A DNA stretch of 35,873 nucleotides from AcAMD-5 sp044343935. GTDB taxonomy: Bacteria > Actinomycetota > Actinomycetes > S36-B12 > UBA5976. Below, in pieces: positions 24,064 to 32,689 of the stretch. The stretch covers positions 1-35,873 of the forward strand of contig JBIJDU010000037.1 in NCBI GenBank assembly GCA_044343935.1. Reading direction: 5' to 3'. A program made the translations under genes and the position numbers. Under the pieces are notes generated by a model. That model did not search any database and was not told where the DNA came from. It saw nothing but the letters and a program-made list of their open reading frames with translations. How positions within the stretch are numbered: position 1 is the stretch's first letter; the number at the start of each line of letters is the position of its first letter.

Positions 24064-24149
24064 AGGGCTGATTTCCCAACTGATTCCACTACCTGAGAAC
24101 TATCCCAAGATCCCCTTAAATCCCTTCTCATAGAGGGAAATCAAGCCCT
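24064..24149 (+). ncRNA. Second long-range stem in the 24335 leader region
   Basis: AGGGCTGATTTCCC (24064-24077) pairs with GGGAAATCAAGCCCT (24135-24149) over 14 bp with one bulged A. A smaller TCCCT/AGGGA stem (24121-24138) competes with it. Such alternative pairing is compatible with a regulatory leader, but this block is not shared by the second paralog. Confidence 0.4.
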
Positions 24150-24157
24150 CCCATCTG

Positions 24158-24334
24158 ATTGACTACGAACTGTGAGAGCACAACCCGTGCTCTCTGGACT
24201 CATTTCAGGACTACCTAAAACGGGATTTCACTAGCTGGGCCTCCTTCATAAGGGGATTTGGCACAACTAGACGGACGGATCCGCCGGAATCCCATAAGGG
24301 AATCCTGAAGTGGAAATTCTTTGAAAGGAATTAA
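24158..24334 (+). promoter_or_regulatory. Conserved structured 5' leader, copy A
   Basis: Three blocks are identical to the leader of the 27600 gene: ATTGACTACGAACTG (24158-24172), GGGATTTCACTAGCTGG (24222-24238), and a 26-base block (24264-24289) containing CTAGACGGACGGATCCG. Between blocks 1 and 2 lies a perfect stem GAGAGCAC/GTGCTCTC (24174-24194) that copy B replaces by a different stem at the same place. The CTAG at 24231 can pair with CTAG at 24267. AAAGGAA at 24324-24330 is the ribosome-binding site. Confidence 0.75.
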
Positions 24335-27064
24335 ATGTCTATAAAGACAACTAAGCGCATGGCGCTTGGTGTTATTGCATCATTGGTGTTCGCACCATTG
24401 GTAGCAGTAGCGCCTGCAGGTGCTAATACTGCCGTAGCTGGAACGGTTACTATCGATCCAGTTCGTGTCAGTTTCACAGGAGCAGCTCAAGATACCGTTT
24501 CTGCCGCTGCTGTAACATGGACGAGCACTGGGACATTCGCACTTGCCGATTTGGTTGATACAAAGACCGCGGTTTTGACTGTGACACTTACCGAAGCGCC
24601 AACTGCAGCTGCCGTTTTGACAGTTACAAAACCTGCAGATTACGGTACAACTGTAGACGCAACTGCCCAATTGGGGGGAGCCGCATCATTCACAGGAGCC
24701 GTTGATAAGGCTGATGGTGGTAACGGATTTAACTTGGAGACTATTGCATTAGCAACTGAAGGAATTGGATTTAATGCTTCTGTCGCCGGAACCTATCGCG
24801 GTACTATTACTGTTGATGGTGATAACTCTGCCGCAACCAACGTTTTGACGGCGCCATTCGTATTTACCACTGTTGGAGCACCAAAAACAATCGAGGTTTC
24901 AAAATCTTCAGTTGAATGGGCTGCGATCAATACAGTAACCGCAACGAATACCATCACATTAAAGGATGCTTCTGGCAAAACAACCCAGTCTTCAACAGTT
25001 GACACATTGTCTGTAACCATAAGCGCATCTACTGATCCGGCAGGCGCAAACATCGCACTTACAACTGGCGCAACACTTGATGATAGTGCCTTAAAGGATG
25101 GAACAGTTACCTATACTTTGACTTCAAACGGTACTGCTGATTCAGAAACAGTTACAGTTACACCACTAGGAACTCTTCCAGGTTTGGGCGTAGCAGCAGT
25201 AACTTTCACTGCGAAAACAATGGCCGTTGGTGCCGTAACAAATGCTGATTCGACTCTAACAGCACCATCAAGTTCAACAGTGGTTAAATCAGTAACCGGC
25301 ACTCCGGCCAGCTATAACACTGATCCATCGGTATCTACCTTCGAATTTACAGTAACTGGATTAGTAGCTGGATCTGCATATAAGATCGGAGTTGTATCCG
25401 ATGATGCGGGTGCTCAAACAGTCGTTGACAATGTTGCAAATACGACAGCGGCCACAATTAATAATGATGGAACTACTGCAAGTATGCTCTATGGTCTCGT
25501 GCCTGCCTCAGGATCTGTCAAGGTTACTGTAAGTGGATCAATTGCTAATGGTAAATTCATAAAGGTTGATGGTAATGGTGATGGTGACTACACAGATGCA
25601 TCCGATTCAGTAGTTACCGCCCTTACTGCAGCATATGCTGCTTCGATTTCAACTCCAGCGGTAACTCCGACACTACAGGTTAATGAAACTGCGATTTCAG
25701 TATCTGGAAAGATTGTAGACACCTACGGAAATCCACTTTCAGGAGCTACAGTAAAGGTAACTGCTGTGACTGACGATACAGCTGATACTGATCCAACTGC
25801 TGAAACCGCTACAGATGCGGCCGGACTTTGGTCAGTGACTCTAGCCAAGGTGTCTGCAAAGACAACTTCTGCCCAGATCGCTGTAGACGGTACAAAGACG
25901 GGCGCAACTATCACAGACATCACCGCTGGTGGTGCTGGTTCCGTCACTGTGAACTTCAGCGCAACTGGCAATCCAACCGCCATGACATTTACAAACGTTT
26001 CAGCGGATACTCAGAATCCAGACACTGCAACTACTGCCCCACAGGTTGAGGTTGTAAATGATGGAACTGCAACTAACGTTTCAGATGAACAAACAACTAT
26101 TGCAACGGGTGCAACTGCAACCGGCGCTGTAGAAGCGGGTGATGAGTTGGCTCGCTTTACTGTAGCTACCACCCCTGGTGCTCAGGTTAAGGTGACGGCA
26201 AGTTCAAATGCGCTGCTCTACACAGCAACTGGCGGAACTGTTGCTGAAGGTAAGCTAACTTTGGACGTAGCTGCTGGTGACAACGTATATGTTGCTGTGA
26301 AGACCCATGGTGTTCATACAATTACTTTTACCTCAGGAAACATTACAAAGTCCTGGAAGGTATACGGAGTTGACACAATCGAGGCTAATCAGGGTGAACA
26401 GATCAGAAACTTGTCTGTTGATAAAGCTTCTGTTTCTCTAAAGCCCGGTGAGTTTACCGTGTTAACTATTAAGGCAAGCGATGCTTTTGGAAACGCAATC
26501 AAGAGCGCAGTTGCAGCCGCTAATGTAGTTGTCACTGTGAAGGGTGCCGGATCAGCTCTTGTTGAAGGACCAACTTTGAGCAAGCAATTCACTACGACAG
26601 ATGCTGACGGAAATATCATGGTCGGCGTAATCGCAAGCCAGACCCCAGGTTCCGGATCTATCACAATTTCTGGAACTGGTGGACAGCTTGGCGCTGCTGT
26701 CGGTGCAGTAACTGGCACAACTGCTGGAACCAACGGACTAACTGCATCTGTAGCTTCAGTAACGGTAAGCGTTATCGTTGAAGCTCCAGAAGTTGTTTAC
26801 GAAAAGCCAACTCTTTCATTCGCAAAGAGTGGAGGTCGAATCATCCTTTCAGGTACCGCAGTTGACGGCGAAGGTGACATCATCATCTACGTTAAGTCTG
26901 TTGGTAAGACTGGTTGGGTAGAGAAGGCCAAGACCCTAGAGGTTGCCTCACCAGGTGACTTCAACGGATCTATCCGTGGCTTCCGCAACGACAAAGTTAT
27001 CCGTGTTAAGCAAGAGGGTACTGGCTTGTTCTCAAACCAGATTATCGTTAAGGCTAACCGATAA
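24335..27064 (+). CDS. S-layer-like exported Ig-domain protein, paralog 1
   Basis: 909 residues with a signal peptide (MSIKTTKRMALGVIASL, cleavage near APAGA about 30). The rest is a very Thr/Ala/Val-rich, lysine-poor beta protein. Visible parts are Ig-like strands through about 30-400, an acidic VDGNGDGDYTD loop near 410 that may bind calcium, an invasin/Big_1-like unit (GKIVDTYGNPLSGATVKV) at about 453-550, and a second at about 690-790. The C-terminal domain of about 80 residues (GDIIIYVKS, KAKTLEV, FNGSIRG, VKQEGTGLFSNQIIV) is shared with the next gene. Signal peptide, leader and 3' hairpins are also shared. Long leader, strong RBS, stable terminator and more AAG/CGT/TTC codons than neighbours suggest very high expression. 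S-layer is an inference: there are no SLH motifs. Confidence 0.85.
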   Translation: MSIKTTKRMALGVIASLVFAPLVAVAPAGANTAVAGTVTIDPVRVSFTGAAQDTVSAAAVTWTSTGTFALADLVDTKTAVLTVTLTEAPTAAAVLTVTKPADYGTTVDATAQLGGAASFTGAVDKADGGNGFNLETIALATEGIGFNASVAGTYRGTITVDGDNSAATNVLTAPFVFTTVGAPKTIEVSKSSVEWAAINTVTATNTITLKDASGKTTQSSTVDTLSVTISASTDPAGANIALTTGATLDDSALKDGTVTYTLTSNGTADSETVTVTPLGTLPGLGVAAVTFTAKTMAVGAVTNADSTLTAPSSSTVVKSVTGTPASYNTDPSVSTFEFTVTGLVAGSAYKIGVVSDDAGAQTVVDNVANTTAATINNDGTTASMLYGLVPASGSVKVTVSGSIANGKFIKVDGNGDGDYTDASDSVVTALTAAYAASISTPAVTPTLQVNETAISVSGKIVDTYGNPLSGATVKVTAVTDDTADTDPTAETATDAAGLWSVTLAKVSAKTTSAQIAVDGTKTGATITDITAGGAGSVTVNFSATGNPTAMTFTNVSADTQNPDTATTAPQVEVVNDGTATNVSDEQTTIATGATATGAVEAGDELARFTVATTPGAQVKVTASSNALLYTATGGTVAEGKLTLDVAAGDNVYVAVKTHGVHTITFTSGNITKSWKVYGVDTIEANQGEQIRNLSVDKASVSLKPGEFTVLTIKASDAFGNAIKSAVAAANVVVTVKGAGSALVEGPTLSKQFTTTDADGNIMVGVIASQTPGSGSITISGTGGQLGAAVGAVTGTTAGTNGLTASVASVTVSVIVEAPEVVYEKPTLSFAKSGGRIILSGTAVDGEGDIIIYVKSVGKTGWVEKAKTLEVASPGDFNGSIRGFRNDKVIRVKQEGTGLFSNQIIVKANR

Positions 27065-27117
27065 TTTAGGAACTAATTCCTAAAACTAAGGGCCCGGAGA
27101 AATCCGGGCCCTTAGTT
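27065..27117 (+). terminator. Tandem hairpins ending paralog 1
   Basis: Right after the stop, TTTAGGAA/TTCCTAAA (27065-27084, loop CTAA) is followed by a 15-bp perfect stem (27084-27117) with GGGCCCGG arms and a GAAA tetraloop, then TATTTT. The same pair of hairpins follows paralog 2. Confidence 0.9.
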
Positions 27118-27433
27118 ATTTTCAGATCAAGATTTCTAATGTCAAGGATAATTTTGAGATGTGAACAAGATTCACCAATTTGGGTGAGGAGCTATCACTC
27201 CGATGGATGATTCAATTAAATAAGCCAGCTCATCCACAAAGAATTGTGCCCGTTTGGGTCAATTCAACTTCAATTTAACCAACTGATTTTGGTTGCAAAT
27301 TCCTGTAATAAAACCAACTTTAAAACACCTTGTTGAAATTTAGTAATTCATAACTATTAAAAAATGTTGATATATCAACAAATATACCTATTTCCTTCGA
27401 TAAAGCAAATCAGTCTGCAACTTATTCCAACTC
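27118..27433 (+). promoter_or_regulatory. Intergenic region upstream of paralog 2 with a 16-bp palindrome and weak promoter
   Basis: The 316 bases before the conserved leader are AT-rich and hold no gene that I can see. A perfect palindrome TGTTGATATATCAACA lies at 27365-27380, an operator-like site. Just before it, TTGAAA (27333-27338), 16 bases and TATTAA (27355-27360) form a weak promoter candidate, which would place the palindrome at the transcription start. Confidence 0.35.
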
Positions 27434-27599
27434 ATTGACTACGAACTGGAGATCTCCATAGGTCTCCAACTGAGTCTCTTGCTTGGGATTCGGGGGATTT
27501 CACTAGCTGGCTTAAGCCAACTAGACGGACGGATCCGCCGGAACTCCCGGATTAACAACTAAGAGATTTAGTTAAAAACATTATTTCGAAAGGAAATAA
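27434..27599 (+). promoter_or_regulatory. Conserved structured 5' leader, copy B
   Basis: Same three blocks as copy A: ATTGACTACGAACTG (27434-27448), GGGATTTCACTAGCTGG (27494-27510) and the 26-base block (27518-27543). The first variable stem is TGGAGATC/GGTCTCCA (27447-27468) with one G-U pair. The second is the CTAG-TGGC-TTAA-GCCA-CTAG hairpin (27503-27524). The RBS is AAAGGAA, 5 bases before the ATG. Confidence 0.75.
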
Positions 27600-30500
27600 A
27601 TGTCTATAAAGACATCTAAGCGCATTGCGCTAGGAGTCATTGCATCTTTGGTGTTTGCACCATTTGCTGCAATTGCTCCGGCTAGTGCTGCTGCCACTCA
27701 GGCAACTGCTGGAACAATTACAAATCCCATAGTTGCCGTTGGCGGTACTAGTAATGTTGTTATCGCATGGAGTGGTGCTGCCACATCAACGGTTGCAGCA
27801 ATTAAGCTAACTCAAGCTCCAGCAGGTATTACTGCCATACCGGGCGATGACGAGCTCTACGCTTCATCGGAAAGCATTACCGGCGGAAGCGGCGATGCCG
27901 GCACGAATAACACTCTTGCGGCAGTTTCATCAAACGCTACGTCACTTACCATCGCAGCTGCTAACTTCACTACTCCTGGCACCTATGTATTTAAAATGGT
28001 AACAGGTGGTGCAACAGGCGATGTAGATACTCAAGCAGAGATTGATACTCTTGCAGCAGCAGCTACAGCAGCAACTGCAACAATCAGAGTTTTAGCAGGC
28101 AGTTCCACAACAACAAGTTTGACTGCTGCAAATGACAAGGCATCCTATACGGCTGCGAGTGGAACCAATGCAGTGAAAATATCTGTATTAAGAAACTCAC
28201 TAGGTGTTGTTGGGGATGGTAATATATTGGGTAGAGTAGACAGTACCCCAGCTACAGGAACACATATTCCTGTTGGGACTGTATTTGGACAGACTGATAT
28301 CGTAAGCAATGTAGACGCTAATTTAATCACCGGTGGTGTGCGTTTTGATTTTGACACCGCTTCAACTGCAAGCGCTACAGCTCTTGGTGCTGGAACCTAC
28401 ACATTCACCTTCTTTGTAGATGCCAATTCCAACGCAGTGCTTGATTCTGGTGAAGTAAGTATCACCCATTCTGTCACTATTGGTGGCGCCGCTGACGCTA
28501 TCGCAATTACTTTAAGTAAGACAGTATTAGCACCAGAAGCAAACTATAATACATTCACAGTTACTGCTACTGTTACCGATGAAGACGCACTACCATCGTC
28601 TGGTTCAATATTCATTCAAGAGACTGAATCAGACGGCGACACTGCCGCGCCAGCGAACTACACAAACATTGATGCAGAGACTGCCCTGGTTCGCGTCGGA
28701 AGTACAAATCAATACATTGGCACATTTACTGTGAATAGTGATTCAGGGATCACCACGTCCGCTCTTACATATGTCACGGTATATGTTGGCACAGGTGAGC
28801 CAGATAGAACAGGTGTAGTTGCAAAGACTGCTTCACTACGTGTTGTTAATATCGGTGATTTGAATGATACAGCCGGTGTAGACGCTATCATGGTTGAGGA
28901 AAAAGAGGGGCTTGGAACTTACACTTCTGGCGCTCGTAATCAAGATCTAGGAATCGTTCATGATGGAACCTCAACATCAGCTCTGACGTCAGATTCTGAT
29001 GTCACGACACATAAGTACACTTTCAACGCACTCGCTGGCGATGAAGGTAAGTACTTAAAGGTTGAAGTTGCTCGTCAAGGTAATACCAGTTCTACAGTGA
29101 TTGCTAATTCATACAACTTAGTAAAAATCAACGAAGACCTAACTGCCACTTACACAGTAACGGCTACTTCACCCGCTGAAGATGATTCATATCAGATCGA
29201 AGTAGTAGCTGCTAATGCCGATGATCCTGGTTTTACTGTTACTTGGGCGGATGCAGCACCTGCATGGGCTACATCTCCATCATCTAACATCAAGGCCAAG
29301 TATGGTGACAAGATCACTATTACTGGAACTTTGTCAGATCAGTTTGGTCGCGCATATGCCGATAAAGACATCTATGTAGACGTAACTGGACGAAGTGCTG
29401 GCCGTTATACAGGTAAGACAAATGCAAGTGGTCAATATGCATTTACTTGGACCGATGCTTCGACTTCAACAACTGTTGTTACAGACAGCGTTGTGTTCAA
29501 ATATGATTATCTAGCAACTGCAGCGGCAACAAGCTTTACTACTTTGCCAAGTACAGCTCGAGTAGTCACATACTCAGCGACTGGTCCAGCAGTAGCTAGT
29601 GTTGTTGTAACTGCACCGTCTTTAACTAACCCTCGTCCAATTGATTTTGGTCAGACTGCAACAGGTTTGCCAGATTCAGGGTCAACTGTTACCTATACAG
29701 CAATTGTTCGTGATGCTGCTGGTGCAGGAATCTCTGGCGTACTAATTACCTTTGCGGGTGGTGCGGGAGATCTATTCACAACGCCAGTAACCAAAGTCAC
29801 TGGCACTGATGGAACCATTTCAATTGTGGCATATCGTCAATTGGCAGGTACTGCATCTGTAACCGCTACTGCGGCAGGTATCACGTCTGCAGTGGCTACG
29901 CCTTCAGTAAAGTGGACAAATAATCTACCTAACAACACTGCAGCGTCTGCTCCATATACTGGAACAGCAAAGCGAAATGCTCGCTACATTGCACTGGCAT
30001 CAGATGCCTCTTCAACTGTGCCAGAGGGTATTTTGCGATTCACTGCAACAGTTACAGATCGATTTGGTAACGCTGTTGAAGGAGCCACTGTCACATTCAC
30101 TGAAAGTGGGGTTGGTCGATTCATGACTGGTCAAACTACAACAGATGCAGTTACTAACAGCCTAGGTCAGGTAAGTGTTGATTTAAGCACTAACAAGACC
30201 GAAACAGGTCAGGTGAGTGTTACAGCAATCCTCACAACCACAGGTGGCGCATCTCAGTTGGATGACATTGCAAATCGAATCACAGTAAATGACTCAAGTG
30301 ATGGTACAAACACAACTGGTACCGCAGTTAAAGTCATTGCAGGCATCACTGCAGCTGTTAAGTCAGCAACTGCAACTGCAACGGTGGCTGCTGCACCGAC
30401 TCCAGAGGTAGTAGTTCCTCCAGTAGCTCCGACCCTTACCGGTTCGCTAAATGGTCGAGTACTGCTATTTGGCGCTTGCCAGGTTGACGAAGGTGACATG

Positions 30501-30671
30501 ATCATCTACGTCAAGAGCCCAGGTAAGGCATGGCAGGAAAAGGCAAAGACACTTGAGTGTGTTGCTGGTGAATTCGATGGCTCAATTCGTGCGCCAAAAA
30601 CCACCAAATTATACCGAGTGAAGCAAGAAGGAACTGGTCTCTGGTCATCCTCAGTGCTAATTCGCCGATAA
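27600..30671 (+). CDS. S-layer-like exported Ig-domain protein, paralog 2
   Basis: 1023 residues with nearly the same signal peptide as the preceding gene (MSIKTSKRIALGVIASLVF, cleavage near PASA about 31). The mature part is beta-rich and rich in Thr, Ala, Ser and Val. It has a calcium-type loop DANSNAVLDSGE at about 273-284. At least three Big_1/invasin-like units lie near the C-terminal half: GTLSDQFGRAYADKDIYVDV (about 579), VRDAAGAGISGVLITF (about 700) and TVTDRFGNAVEGATVTF (about 819). The last 75 residues match the C-terminal domain of paralog 1 (DMIIYVKS, EKAKTLEC, FDGSIRA, VKQEGTGLWSSSVLI), here with two Cys. Only the ends are closely conserved, so the two proteins probably share an export and anchoring route while exposing different surfaces. 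S-layer role inferred. Confidence 0.85.
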   Translation: MSIKTSKRIALGVIASLVFAPFAAIAPASAAATQATAGTITNPIVAVGGTSNVVIAWSGAATSTVAAIKLTQAPAGITAIPGDDELYASSESITGGSGDAGTNNTLAAVSSNATSLTIAAANFTTPGTYVFKMVTGGATGDVDTQAEIDTLAAAATAATATIRVLAGSSTTTSLTAANDKASYTAASGTNAVKISVLRNSLGVVGDGNILGRVDSTPATGTHIPVGTVFGQTDIVSNVDANLITGGVRFDFDTASTASATALGAGTYTFTFFVDANSNAVLDSGEVSITHSVTIGGAADAIAITLSKTVLAPEANYNTFTVTATVTDEDALPSSGSIFIQETESDGDTAAPANYTNIDAETALVRVGSTNQYIGTFTVNSDSGITTSALTYVTVYVGTGEPDRTGVVAKTASLRVVNIGDLNDTAGVDAIMVEEKEGLGTYTSGARNQDLGIVHDGTSTSALTSDSDVTTHKYTFNALAGDEGKYLKVEVARQGNTSSTVIANSYNLVKINEDLTATYTVTATSPAEDDSYQIEVVAANADDPGFTVTWADAAPAWATSPSSNIKAKYGDKITITGTLSDQFGRAYADKDIYVDVTGRSAGRYTGKTNASGQYAFTWTDASTSTTVVTDSVVFKYDYLATAAATSFTTLPSTARVVTYSATGPAVASVVVTAPSLTNPRPIDFGQTATGLPDSGSTVTYTAIVRDAAGAGISGVLITFAGGAGDLFTTPVTKVTGTDGTISIVAYRQLAGTASVTATAAGITSAVATPSVKWTNNLPNNTAASAPYTGTAKRNARYIALASDASSTVPEGILRFTATVTDRFGNAVEGATVTFTESGVGRFMTGQTTTDAVTNSLGQVSVDLSTNKTETGQVSVTAILTTTGGASQLDDIANRITVNDSSDGTNTTGTAVKVIAGITAAVKSATATATVAAAPTPEVVVPPVAPTLTGSLNGRVLLFGACQVDEGDMIIYVKSPGKAWQEKAKTLECVAGEFDGSIRAPKTTKLYRVKQEGTGLWSSSVLIRR

Positions 30672-30680
30672 CTAGAGCTC

Positions 30681-30744
30681 TAGGAAGTAATTCCTAAAGA
30701 CCCAAAACAGGGGCCCAGAGAAATCTGGGCCCCTGTTCTATTTT
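30681..30744 (+). terminator. Tandem hairpins ending paralog 2
   Basis: TAGGAA/TTCCTA (30681-30696, loop GTAA) is followed by a 14-bp stem AACAGGGGCCCAGA and its complement (30706-30737) with loop GAAA, then CTATTTT. Layout and loops match those after paralog 1. Confidence 0.9.
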
Positions 30745-30766
30745 GAAATTAGTGCTATTTCCCTTA

Positions 30767-30857
30767 AAACCCAGTGAAAATCTGGGGTTTGGAGAGTATC
30801 TCCGAAATTTCACAACTAATCACTTTAGGCTAAGAAATAGTTAATCTCCTTAGGAGG
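30767..30857 (+). promoter_or_regulatory. Leader with three small hairpins, the last covering the RBS of the 30862 gene
   Basis: Stems are AAACCCAG/CTGGGGTTT (30767-30790), GGAGA/TCTCC (30791-30803) and CTCC-TTA-GGAG (30846-30856). The last overlaps the strong Shine-Dalgarno AGGAGG (30852-30857). A TAGGCT at 30826 is a possible -10 box. Confidence 0.4.
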
Positions 30858-30861
30858 AAAA

Positions 30862-32619
30862 GTGATTACTACCAAAAATAAGTTTCGAGTCTTTTTAGTT
30901 TCAATTGGATTGTTATTTGGGTTAATTGGGGCGGTAGCACCAGCTGCTGCTGCGCCAACAGTTACCGCTTCTAGTGGTGGCAGTTACACCCTAAAGAATG
31001 GTGTGGCAATTACCCCAATTACTTTTGCCGTAACTGATCTGGCTGCTGGTCAAACGTTAGCTTCATTTAGTGCGGTAACTCAATTACCAGGCGGTCTATC
31101 ACTTAATACAACTAACGGAACCATTACTGGAACACCTACGCTAAATCAGGATGCAGCTAACTACACCATTCGCGCTACTTTTGCTGGCACGGTAGAGACT
31201 GTAGATACCGTTATTAGTATTACGGTTGTTCCTGGTCTTAATCCACAATCTAGAACAGTTACATATACCGCTGGTACTGCAATTACCCCAACTCCAGCAA
31301 TTGCTGCTGAAGGTTTTACTGGTGCGGTTACTTACGCCGTTACCACTGGAACTATTCCTGCAGGCTTAACGCTAAATGCTGCTAACGGATCAATTAGTGG
31401 TACGCCACAGATCGCCCAAAGTGCTACCACAATTACTATCACTGGAACTGGTGCTACTGTGGGAACTGATACCACTACGGTAACTATCACGATTAATCCA
31501 GCAATTACCCCAACAACTCAAACCATTACTGGCACAGTTGGCACTGCAATTACGGCAACAACTCCCTTTACTCCGTTTGGGTTTACTGGTCTTATCACTT
31601 ACACGATTTCCCCAGCATTACCAGCTGGCTTAACCCTGAATGCTTCAACTGGTGTGATCAGTGGCACAGCGGCTATCGGTCAAGTAGCAACTAATCACAC
31701 TATTACGGCAACAGATTCGCTAACTAGAACAGCAACTTCAACTGTTTCAGTCACGATGGCAACCTTGATCTCACCTACCACCAGAAGTGTTAACGTGACG
31801 CAGAATCAAGTTATAACGCCAACTGCTGCTTACACAATAACTGGTTTTGGTGGCACTATTACTTACAGTGTGGCACCAGCACTACCTGCTGGCTTAACAT
31901 TGAATACTTCAACAGGCATTATTTCTGGTACACCAACCACGTTGCAGGGTGCAACTAACTACACCATCACTGTTACCGGCTCTACTGGTGGCACTGGCAC
32001 CACTGCGTTAACTATCACTGTGCTAGCTCCCCTTGCTGCCCCAACCTCCGTTACCGCAACGGCCGGGGATGCTTCAGCATCGGTTAGTTGGGCAGCAGTA
32101 GCAGGGGCTACCGGATATGTCGTTACCGCAGAGCCTGCTGCTGGCAGCTGTGTGGTTACTGGCACTACCGCTAATTGCACCGGTCTAACGAATGGCACTA
32201 GCTATGTGTTTAGAGTGGCGGCAACTAATGCTGCAGGAACTGCGCTGCTATCCGCAGTTAGTGCTGCAGTTTCACCAAAGCCACCTTTTGTTACTAAGAG
32301 CGGCAAAGTTACTATCTTTTATTCAGTTACTGGCACAGTGGTGCCAGCTGCTGGCTTAACCCAACTTCGAGCTGTTGGTGGGCAATTTAAAGCCGATAAG
32401 GGAACTAATGCCGTGATCTCAGTAAAAGGTTTTACTACTAAGAATGGCACAGCGGTAGAGAAGCGACTTGCTTCATCTAGAGCAACTTTAGTAGCTCAAG
32501 CATTACGTGCTGCCGGACTTAGAGGCACCTACACCACAACAGGTGATGGCGTTACTAATCGAATCGGTGTTAAAGCTCGAAAAGTAGTTGTTAAATACAC
32601 CTATCAAGTAGCTAACTAA
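30862..32619 (+). CDS. Exported Ig-like/Fn3 protein with OmpA-like C-terminal domain
   Basis: 585 residues from a GTG with AGGAGG 4 bases upstream. Signal peptide to about 31 (VAPAAAA). Four putative Ig (He_PIG) repeats cover about 32-390, each carrying [LI]PAGLTLN.STG.ISGTP; one Fn3 domain lies at about 391-473. The C-terminal 110 residues look like an OmpA-type fold: VTIFYSV, then LRAVGGQFKADKGTNAVISVKGFT, RLASSRATLVAQALRAAG and a final RKVVVKYTY strand. OmpA-like domains commonly bind peptidoglycan, which would hold the protein to the wall with its Ig repeats outward. The giant protein at 8991 has a similar end. It lies downstream of the S-layer-like genes but beyond a strong terminator, so it is its own unit. 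The ligand is unknown. Confidence 0.82.
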   Translation: MITTKNKFRVFLVSIGLLFGLIGAVAPAAAAPTVTASSGGSYTLKNGVAITPITFAVTDLAAGQTLASFSAVTQLPGGLSLNTTNGTITGTPTLNQDAANYTIRATFAGTVETVDTVISITVVPGLNPQSRTVTYTAGTAITPTPAIAAEGFTGAVTYAVTTGTIPAGLTLNAANGSISGTPQIAQSATTITITGTGATVGTDTTTVTITINPAITPTTQTITGTVGTAITATTPFTPFGFTGLITYTISPALPAGLTLNASTGVISGTAAIGQVATNHTITATDSLTRTATSTVSVTMATLISPTTRSVNVTQNQVITPTAAYTITGFGGTITYSVAPALPAGLTLNTSTGIISGTPTTLQGATNYTITVTGSTGGTGTTALTITVLAPLAAPTSVTATAGDASASVSWAAVAGATGYVVTAEPAAGSCVVTGTTANCTGLTNGTSYVFRVAATNAAGTALLSAVSAAVSPKPPFVTKSGKVTIFYSVTGTVVPAAGLTQLRAVGGQFKADKGTNAVISVKGFTTKNGTAVEKRLASSRATLVAQALRAAGLRGTYTTTGDGVTNRIGVKARKVVVKYTYQVAN

Positions 32620-32631
32620 TCACTAGTTATT

Positions 32632-32672
32632 AACTAACCCCCCACGCAATTAGATTTGCGTGGGGGTTAGTT
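32632..32672 (+). terminator. Intrinsic terminator after the 30862 gene
   Basis: A 17-bp stem with one bulged C (left arm AACTAACCCCCCACGCAA at 32632-32649, right arm TTGCGTGGGGGTTAGTT at 32656-32672). There is no proper T-run after it. Confidence 0.8.
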
Positions 32673-32689
32673 GCTTTAGCTGCACTTTC

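Noticed and set aside
24064..24077. Resemblance of AGGGCTGATT to the 5' end of tmRNA
   Set aside because: No matching tRNA-like 3' end, T-loop or tag-peptide frame occurs nearby; the pairing partner is an ordinary inverted repeat.
24158..24334. Known riboswitch (c-di-AMP ydaO type or cobalamin) for the S-layer leader
   Set aside because: The conserved GGGGGACCC/GGGUGAAUCC-type cores of ydaO and the B12 box are not present.
24380..26733. Several open frames on the minus strand of the S-layer-like genes
   Set aside because: They are shadows of biased Thr/Ala/Val codons; none has an RBS or a recognisable product.
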